A stretch of 64,000 nt of DNA from Oegoconia quadripuncta (taxonomy: Eukaryota; Arthropoda; Insecta; Lepidoptera; Autostichidae): positions 37,045,242 through 37,109,241 of the forward strand of contig OX438743.1 of the NCBI GenBank assembly GCA_949316235.1, read 5' to 3'. The notes under the pieces are model-generated. The model did not search any database. It saw nothing but the letters and a program-made list of their open reading frames with translations, and was not told the DNA's origin. The position numbers and the translations under genes are program-made. Positions 56,301 to 64,000 of the stretch are shown one piece after another. Position 1 is the first letter of the stretch. Each line of letters begins with the position of its first letter.

Positions 56301-59300
56301 AGTTGGTGTCCTTACCGGTGCGGTTCTTGTCGAAGTGGTTGAATGACGAGCGGAACTCAGTGAGCTGTTCCTGGGTGATGCCCTTGGAGTCGCGCGTCAA
56401 GATCTGGTTCTCGACCTCGTTGATTGTGCGGTTGATGGAGGTAAGTAGCTGTTCCCAGCCCACGCGGAGAGTCTCCATTGTATATTGTGAATATCTGGAA
56501 AACAGATTTAATGTAAAATCGGGTGTGGTTAGGAACTTTAAAGCATTTTGTTATAAATATGATACACAAAAACCCCTTATTGAATGTAATTTATATCTAT
56601 TAAAATATGGACAGAACTGTCAGTTTGTCAGTCAGTACTTAGTCCATAACCCCAACAGAGAGCAAATTCAATTGTGGGAGAAAGAAACGGAGCAAGAAAG
56701 GTGTATTGCCGTATAAAATAAATAGCTTAGCAAAATATTGTAATACAATACCTATTCTCGAAGATCATGCCCTCTTGCACGGCCTGGTGGATGCGCTCGA
56801 GTTCCTCGATGTGTGGTTTGTACGCGTACACGCCAGCTTCGTACTCCTTGAGCCGGTGCAGTTGGTCTTCCAATGAGCCCTGATGAAATAATAATGGCGA
56901 TTAGTATGAGGATGATGGTGTCGTCTAAATACACAACAGCCGAAAAATAATGGGATTGTTTTTTACAAGGCCATAGTTTAATAACAAACGAAATGTCCTT
57001 TTGTATAAATGCTGTTATAATGTATGTATGAAAATAATTCAGGGTATTTGATGGACAGAATAATAAACCACAAATCTATGATAACGAGGATTTGCTGAAA
57101 TCCATACAGTAGATCTAGTTTCGCAAAGTATATTGACAGGGCTAGTAACGAGTAAAAACTATTATCAATCTGTATCACTTTGGTGCAAGGAATATAAGCC
57201 TTCCCCAAGGATTTTCTTTGGACAGTCTCATGCGGGCTGAACCCAGCGGGTGCAGGCCACGTTTTTCAGAAGCTTTATCGATCTGTTAGCCATTCGAAAA
57301 CGTTTAGTCCTTAACGATCAAGGGTTCCACGAGCTAAGTGGCATTTGCAGTTCATAACGATCGTCGAATAACTAGGGACTTAAATTTAGAATAGTTAATT
57401 GCTATTTTTGGGCAAGTGCCTTCGTTACTACTCTGACAATCAAAGATTGGGTTTTATTTATAATATTTTGCACAGATTCCTAATGTTTCATTATCTTTTT
57501 CAGAAACATACAAATTTTTTCATTAAATAGCGTATTGCGTCTCATAGACACAGATTACTTACTTGTAGACCCATTCCAATGGCTGTGACGGCGTCCATCT
57601 GCCTCTCGATCCAGGGCCCGACGGCATTGGCTTTTTCGGCAAACTGCCGACGCAGGGTCTCGTTGTTCTGTTGCTTTCGGAGCTCTGCGGCAAGGGTGGC
57701 ATCGCGCTGGGGCACCAGCTGCCTGACATCGCCCCACTTGCGGTTCAGTTCCTGGGAACATAAATGATGAATTATCATGTTTGCAATATTGATTGATATG
57801 AACTATTATAGATATAGGATTCGAAAGTATGAGTTGTTCTAATCAAAATTAAAAATAATCTTTTCTAAAAGCTGTTACGTTTAGTGAAATGCCGACATCA
57901 CTGACCGGTTTCTCTAGTCATGCAATCCCATACTATGTTTGGTTCTGTGTCTACTGCAATACTGTCAGATGTATTATAGCGTAATATGATTACGAGAAGG
58001 GTTCCGACTATTTAGTATTACTTACGTGAGCAGTGAGTGTGGTGTAGGGGTTCTCTAAACCGCCGGGGATTTGGTGCTGTTTCACAATAGATTCTACTTG
58101 GTGCACCAAGTTTACAATAGCCTGAAACAAGAAATAATTTTTAAAGCTAAGCACGTTATCTATGGAAAATTACGGTATCATCGGTGATGTGACCACCCGT
58201 CAAACGAAGTGTAGCCTACACCGAAAATATCCATAATAAAATTTTAATAATTTAGAACTTCGAATAGATGCTCGCATAATAATTACGTACCTGGTATTCC
58301 TTATCGGCCTCTCCGAGGGTGGCCTTGAAGCGGGCATGGGCGTCCATGAGACCGGAGATCTCTTCGATGGTGTGTACGATGAACATATCAACCAAGTCCT
58401 CGCGCGTACCGTCCAACCTGGATTATAAATACCAATATATGAACATTTAGCTTCTAACCAAAAAAACAGGTCAGCTTTGTGAATAGTTATCTAGACGGGC
58501 CATTATCTCCATTTATAGAGTTTATTTTCCTTAAGGAATGATACAACACAATAAAATGTTCCTAATGGTAATGTAAGGGAGAATGATGAGTCGTACTCTT
58601 GCAGTTAATATAATGCTAATAAGCAAACTTTTTGGTATGACATTCAAATATTCTTCAAAACCATATTGATTTTATACTAGGATAAATTACTCTGTACCAT
58701 GAGCACTGGACAGCAACTCTCAAAAATTTTTCATTTATTCCGATCGGGACCGTCTACCTTGATCACGTGATCCAGATTAATGTTGAACGATTCATGTAAG
58801 GTAACAGTAACGCCCCATAGTCCCGCGCAGGTTGTCTAGAGGGTGCGATTTGAATGCTGGTGTTATTTTATACGTCAAATGTTTCGTGAGAATTCCAATC
58901 TCGGGTGAGGGAGGATGTCCTCACCTTCACCTCCCACTATTCTACCAAATGCCAAAAATAGAAGAAACCTTGTGAGCACATTTAAAGATATTCTATTCTT
59001 GGTATTTGGCAGAATCGCTTTCTGATAATACTCTCAATACGTGTTAAAGGCTTGTTTTAGATTTTAGTGGTAAGCAGCTTTATTGTAAGCAATAAAATAC
59101 TATTTCTTTTAACTACATTTATTATTGTTATTTTGGAGCTGTACAGACCTTTCCTGTTTCATCTGAGAATTTGTATAAAAAGGGCTAGGTCATTGTTTCA
59201 TTGAATAGGAAGAAGGAATGACATTTTTGACAGCTGGTGTTGTTACATAGTAAATTTATGTTGCATACAGGAACCTGTGGTCCCCAAAGGTTGGATCTTC

Positions 59301-62300
59301 TGGGGATCTACCGCCTAACTTAGAGCTATAGCGATAGCAATGAACCGTCCGTCCTTGTTTTTGTGTTACGATATGAACGATTTCCAAAGCAATTGAGTCA
59401 GGCGGTCTGACTGCAGGGGGTCTACTCTCTAACGAAAATAGCTTCGGACGACTGTATCTTCGGACTTTTTCTTTTGCTAAGAATCCTTTATTTGCATAAC
59501 TTCAGACATTCCTTGCGTCTCGCACTAACTTGTGATCTCCAACTATACTGTACAACAAAAGTAAAATAATGACGATTGGTTTATAATAGACACACTAAAC
59601 TGCAAAAGAAAAAGTCCGAAGCTATTTTCGTTAGAAAGTAGACCCCCTGATCTGCCCTTAGATTATGAAACTTCATCGGTATCGTCATCGACTACATTGA
59701 CCAATGATAAACCGCCAAATTGCGAGCGAGCAATGAGCCAACCAATCACATGTCAGAACGAGCCCGATGATGATAATGATGAAGTGATGTAATAGAACCC
59801 TTGAGGTGACTCACCAGTTATTGAAGGGCGCGGCGCGCTTGGCGAACTCAAGATGCAGCAGGTCGATTTGTTCGAGCACGCGTTCCGCGTCGTCGAGCGC
59901 GTGACGTCGCCGCTGCGTCAGCGCGCCCAGCCGGTCCCACTGCGAGCAGATGCGCTGGCAGCGCGCGTTGACGCTCGCCACCTCGTGGTACTCCAGGGTG
60001 CTGGAATCGTGATTAAAGTATGGATATGTTAATTATCGTTTGTAATGCGTGTAGCGGTAATTTAATATAAGTCCAAAAGCCCGGCATGCCTTTCTTTAAT
60101 AAAATACGCATTCACGAATATCAACAACTAACTTTATTGATCTTTACACAGTAGAGGAATTGCATATGATCCTCCAGATTGAACAGTAAAGAGGTAACAA
60201 AATGTATTTAACTTCATTAACTGCGTAAAAACCACAAATCATTAATCCAACATGTCTCGGGCTTGCCTTGACTCTGTAACCCTAAGCACGCCACTATCAT
60301 AACGTCACGACTTTTATCCCAAATGGAGTGGTCAGAGATAATTTAATGCTTGAAATATCTCCCACGATTCACGCAACCGCAATGGGCTTACCCCCCATAA
60401 GCCCATTGCGGTTAAAACTTGCAAATCTTTAGATGTTTTTTGTAGAAAGTTCCGTAATCGCCTTTTTCCACATCCAAGAGACTGATTGGTTCTATTTCTT
60501 ATGCGTGCCGAAACCACACATCACTAAATACCTATAAAACAGAAAATTTTGTTCACAAAATGAGTGAGAACAAGGATACGAAAAGTGCGCGAGTAGAAGA
60601 GTAAGCTATTTCAAAACAATTGCGCTTCAAACTGCCCCGGGATATAGAATGTATAGATTATACACATGTGATTAACAGATGTTGAATAAAGTCGATTATC
60701 GCCAATGATTTTCACATGTATTTTTTGTTTCCTCTCGAAGCCAGTTTGGTATTTGGAGAACTGGGGGCGTAAGCGCAGAGGAAGTAAACGGTGGATGAAT
60801 GAAATGGTGCATACTTGAGTTCCTGCGCGATAGCCGCGATTTGTTCGACGCGGTCCTGGTGCGCTGCGAGGTCAGACTCGAACGCCTCGTGCTTCTTCTT
60901 CAGGGCCTTGATATCGTTCAGCTTGCATTGGCGGAAGTCTTGAGATTGCAGCATTTCCTCCTTGCCTGCCGTGGGAATATAATCAAATGATCCCTTGTAG
61001 ACTTGCATTGCAACATTATGTATACGAATGACATTGACGGATGTAATATCTAATGTGAGTTACGATACTCGTAATAGCAGAAGTATTTGGCTGTACTTAA
61101 AAAAGCGAAGTGATTATACTATGTCACTTAACACTTAAATCAGAACCAGTCTGTGTCCATCAAAATAGGAAATCTTTGGTCTTTGTCATCGAAATAACAA
61201 TAGTATACCCATGGAAGTAATATGTACGAACATATTACGTATACGACGTAATTATGATGGTAAGTAATCCTTCTCTGTATATAATATCACTGAACAATAT
61301 GGAACCATCTAGCTGATCTCATGTATGCAGGGAGATGGATCGTTTCAATGGCTAAACTCGTTTGCTTGTGATCAGTCTTGTTAAATATACGCCATATTCT
61401 AGTTTTTTTTTATAAAATCATTATTTGGAAAGAAAGTTATTTGAGCACTCACCCCTAGTCCAGTCCTCGTGGATGTCGGCTTTGTGTTTGAACTTCTGCG
61501 CAAGATACTCCAGACGCTCAAGGCGCATCATCTCGCTCAGCAGCCACTCCTCGAACGCCTTCTCGGCGATTTCGAGACCCTTCCATGCGCCTGCGATGTC
61601 CTGGAAACAGTAGATTTATATGTTTAGCAGTTGAAGACATGGAAGTAACTCAATAGAGGAAAATAGAAACAAAGGGACTTAGTGGACTACGAGCATAACA
61701 TAGCGTTAAATGTTACAAAATATGATTCTATCATCATAATAGTTGAATAATCCTAAGTACCGAGCACGGCATAGATATAAATACATATAGAGCGATCCGA
61801 ACGCTGGCTGGCCAACGGAAAGCGGTCAGGTCAAACATCATTGATAAAGGAACTTCATTGCCGAGCCCATAACGTCGGCATATGCAGCAATGAACTACGA
61901 ATTTCAATGACTCAGCGTACGATATGGCCTGGTCACCGCCATACGCCTCACATGTTTGAAACATTCAAATGTATATCGGATTTTGAATTCTAACATGTGC
62001 ATTGAAGTAGAATACTGCAACTTCATTACATAATATTCCTCTCGATCCACACAAAATGGCTTTAAATCTGTAACAAAAGTAAAACTCTTGCCACATATAT
62101 GTATCTGGCATACCGCTTATCGAGCTCGGTGCAGTGTGGGCTCGATGTCCCGTGGATATGTGTGGGTAAACCTTTACTTAATCTACGTAAGCTTTGGATT
62201 AAAACGGTCGATACTTACTGAGACCATCTTGCCTTCGGTGGGCATGTACGCGGGGCGGTTACTCAAGCGCAGTTTAGTCTGCAAGGTGTTGAAATTGGTC

Positions 62301-63933
62301 TCCAGTTTGGCTTTTTGCTCCACGCGTGGTGGCTTGTGTTTACGCCTGGTGGGATAAATGAAGGAGAGTTAGATTCTTGAGTCCTGGCAACACTTTTAGT
62401 ATTGACATTAACAACACCTCATGTTAAGTGCAGATGAGGCCAAAGGTGTAAATGCACTCCCCCGGAATCTGACTTTGGGGGACTGGCTATATTATCTGTC
62501 AACACTATCTACATTGCTGTTTAGCGGCAGTCTCAGATAAGATGGTGGTAGCTAGCTAAGAAGACATTTAAAAATCCCCCACTACCAACCAAACTGAGTA
62601 CCTACCTACTCAACATATATCAGGATGGAAATCGAACCCGCAACCTTCATTTTATGAATCCTACGTGATTTGCATCTAGTTAAGAAGGTGGTTATATAGG
62701 CCTTCCTATGTGAGAGACAAGAGACACATTTAAAGAGGTGAAAATCTATATTTTCTATACAATTTTAGCTTCTCAACATATATAAGAGTATGCAGCTTAT
62801 CATATTACCCTGGTCAAGTCTTTTTCTCCCATTCTGTCCTGTCAGCTGTTTACTCTTCATTCACGCACTTTTCGTTCATATCAACTCTCACACAATCCAT
62901 CCATCTTTTCCGTGGTCGTCCTTCTCTTTCCATCCACCGTCAATTCGACATTCACAATCATTCATCACTTTTTTAGTAAATTCCTCCTCACAACACGTCA
63001 GTACCAAGCCAAACGATTCCTTGAAATTTTTCTGTTACTGATGCTTATTTTAAATTGCCTCTTACATAATCATTCCTTATTTTATCCATCCTCGTCACTA
63101 CACTCATCAATCTCATTTGGTTTAAAATGTCCGCCTGGTTAGCTACCACCATCTTATCTAAATCTGCCGCCAAGCAGCAATGTTAATAGCATTGTTGTGT
63201 TCCGGTTGTCAGAGATAAGATAGCCAGTCTCCCAATTGTGTTGGTGTTTCCGGGTCAGTACGCTTCCACATTCGACCTCATCTTCATTAAACATCAGGTG
63301 TGATTGAGGTCAAGTACCAACTCGTCGTGAATAAAAAAAAATAAAAAATCTCATTTTTGCTGTATGCAATTTTCTTTCATCCGTCTTCTTCAGTGCAACT
63401 TACTGTGTGTCCTTAGCTAAGATAAATAAACATGTATCGAACCTGTAAGTACGGTAGTCTTCCAGTTTTTTCTGGCAACCGGCAAGCGAATTGTCGGTTT
63501 GGCGGCTGTTCAGCCAAGGCATCGTGCGCCGGATCCAGTCGAGGAGCTATAATTTTATAATGACGTAATATACTTCAAACTTCAATCATTTATTTCTACG
63601 TAAAATATATGACATCATGATATTGAATTGCAATTTAAATCTATTGGAAATAATATTAGGATTCTCTCTCAGTCTGTATGTCCAAGGTGCTATATGTTGG
63701 TTGTTTGCATTGCAAAATTAAGTTTATTGATAGTAATCTATGTATAAATCAGATTTTAAACAGTTTTTAAAAGCGCGAATGCACTGATCAAGCGTGAACC
63801 GAAATCTGTATAATACTTTTTCCACCATTGTTTTACTTACATCACTGGCAAGACGCTCGTACTCTTCCATGAGGCGTTCGTTCTCCTGGTTGACTTTGAG
63901 AACTTTGCAAATGCGGTTCGCGGCCGTCTCAGC
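53320..63933 (-). CDS. Actn: Alpha-actinin, C-terminal 637 residues (14 exons)
   Basis: Actin-crosslinking protein of Z-discs, adhesion sites and the cortex; an antiparallel dimer through its spectrin repeats. Exons in transcript order: 63841-63933, 63443-63546, 62219-62345, 61453-61600, 60815-60965, 59815-60000, 58291-58417, 58026-58121, 57563-57751, 56752-56879, 56316-56494, 55165-55287, 54481-54587, 53320-53475. The total is 1914 nt, in phase throughout, ending at TAG 53322-53320. The fragment starts in the linker after the actin-binding domain ([20 protein letters not shown]) and runs through four spectrin repeats ([34 protein letters not shown]) to the EF hands: loop [12 protein letters not shown] keeps D, N, T and the final E; DPNNTGYVSFDA lacks the last acid. 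The end, ALYGETDL, is the usual actinin terminus. The calponin-homology domains and start lie right of the window. Confidence 0.95.
53533..53771 (-). mobile_element. Type-C SINE joined to a Helitron-like scrap
   Basis: Minus-strand type-C body and B box, cut at 'caaattgggagac'. It passes directly into 'aatttggtatataggtagaa' (53772-53836), which is Helitron-like core sequence. It starts about 60 bp from the last actinin exon. Confidence 0.6.
53991..54306 (-). mobile_element. Type-D tRNA-derived SINE, near complete
   Basis: Tail, body and head complement ('gagccacggaggcggtt') all present; a few bases of the body are lost at about 54066. It lies between the last two actinin exons. Confidence 0.75.
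54588..55164. other. Actinin intron
   Basis: No repeat family or gene recognised. Confidence 0.5.
55380..55514 (-). mobile_element. Type-D SINE fragment
   Basis: Central body only ('tttgggggactggctatatc' to 'gctagccaggcggacattta'). Confidence 0.6.
55611..55850 (+). mobile_element. Type-A tRNA-derived SINE, complete
   Basis: Head 'gaccgattggtgtagtggat', B-box-like 'gggttcgaatcccgcg', full body and end 'gattggtgtaggtgtccgaa', then ATTT repeats. It is the cleanest type-A copy in the window. Confidence 0.8.
55955..56050 (+). repeat. Non-LTR 3'-end fragment
   Basis: Contains 'ggcgatcttatcgctattaa' and 'ctaccatacaacctttgg', as in the insertion at 35806-36057. Confidence 0.4.
56880..57562. other. 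Actinin intron
   Basis: Nothing recognised; the short ORFs here are chance. Confidence 0.5.
58418..59410. other. Actinin intron, left part
   Basis: Nothing recognised. Confidence 0.45.
59411..59655. repeat. MITE with about 45-bp inverted ends
   Basis: The left 'gggggtctactctctaacga' and its complement at 59625-59648 frame the element; the inner ends are 'ctttttcttttgc' and its complement. The left arm has a 16-bp tandem duplication ('gacgactgtatcttcg'). Confidence 0.65.
59660..59792. repeat. Type-F fold-back MITE, copy 3
   Basis: 'cttcatcggtatcgtcatcg' to 'gatgaagtgatgtaatagaa', symmetric. It is 23 bp from the actinin exon end at 59815 and follows another MITE directly. Confidence 0.65.
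60301..60523 (+). repeat. Type-E repeat with a hairpin at a second site
   Basis: Opens 'gtcacgacttttatcccaaa' and ends 'gtgccgaaaccacacatcac'. It carries an inverted duplication at 60375-60413 where other copies have a single pass of 'gtgagcccatcgccgtt'. Confidence 0.65.
60966..61452. other. Actinin intron
   Basis: Nothing recognised. Confidence 0.5.
61601..62218. other. Actinin intron
   Basis: Nothing recognised; the ORFs at 61734-61964 and 62088-62357 do not follow any exon phase and look like chance. Confidence 0.5.
62402..62696 (-). mobile_element. Type-D SINE, diverged
   Basis: Tail 'acacctcatgttaagtgcag', body 'gataagatggtggtagctag', decayed head to 'gaaggtggtta'. Confidence 0.6.
62800..62960 (-). 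mobile_element. Non-LTR retrotransposon 3' fragment
   Basis: Minus-strand relative of the piece at 8757-8892: complements of 'gtgaatgatgaggtgaccgc'-like and 'aaggagtgatatgaacgaaa' blocks. Confidence 0.4.
63129..63340 (+). mobile_element. Type-D SINE, 5'-truncated, with A-rich tail
   Basis: Starts 'tccgcctggttagctaccac' in the body and ends 'cgtcgtgaataaaaaaaaat'. It lies just upstream of the actinin exon at 63443 and is opposite in direction to that gene. Confidence 0.7.
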
Positions 63934-64000
63934 CTGAAAAAATGGTGTAGATTCAAATGAATGGACTGACTGGTAATTATTGTGATATAATACTATTACC

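Noticed and set aside
59815..60000. GC-rich island within AT-rich sequence, possible foreign DNA
   Set aside because: It is an alpha-actinin exon with high GC at third positions; the flanking splice sites and phase fit.

Overview
This is nuclear DNA from an insect, almost certainly a moth or butterfly (Lepidoptera). It is AT-rich, has GT-AG introns, carries five recognisable protein genes, and its introns are packed with several tRNA-headed SINE families, Helitron-type fragments with A|T insertion sites, MITEs and mariner-like elements of the kind that litter lepidopteran genomes. There is no operon structure, no rRNA, no CRISPR array and no tRNA gene I would defend; every tRNA-like head found sits inside a repeat copy.

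Layout. (1) 41-9997, plus strand: the last eight coding exons of a mitochondrial half-ABC transporter of the ABCB10 type; its start lies left of the window. (2) 11089-40205, plus strand: a complete nine-exon acyl-CoA synthetase (4-coumarate-CoA ligase/firefly-luciferase-like, 592 aa) with a 17.5-kb first intron. Its exons join in phase without a stop. (3) 41457-45226: a 3.77-kb mariner-related transposon with perfect 75-bp ends and TA flanks. It encodes a long transposase frame and is internally rearranged, with a 674-bp fold-back and a 350-bp direct repeat. (4) 45727-47226, minus strand: single-exon PPP4R2, a regulatory subunit of protein phosphatase 4. (5) 48582-49540, plus strand: two-exon mitochondrial monothiol glutaredoxin GLRX5, divergent from PPP4R2. 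(6) 53320-63933, minus strand: the last 14 coding exons of alpha-actinin (637 aa: spectrin repeats and EF hands); the actin-binding domain lies right of the window. A possible extra minus-strand terminal exon sits at 50774-50845.

The genes do not form a pathway. Two of them touch related mitochondrial biology: ABCB10 is an inner-membrane exporter linked to haem and redox, and GLRX5 passes Fe-S clusters on. Their proximity may be chance. The acyl-CoA synthetase has a basic, hydroxylated N-terminus that could be an import signal.

The most unusual material is in the repeats: the rearranged mariner; a second mariner derivative with 268-bp arms that still encodes the transposase C-terminus; four near-perfect hairpins with short loops in introns, two of them in copies of one repeat family but at different places; a homogeneous five-copy, 241-bp tandem array abutting a small charged ORF; a junction between a Mutator-like transposase pseudogene and a mariner helix-turn-helix fragment; and clean nested insertions that give relative ages. 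I found no convincing new multi-gene system. Exon boundaries were set by reading splice signals and keeping the frame and family homology; repeat boundaries are approximate unless stated.
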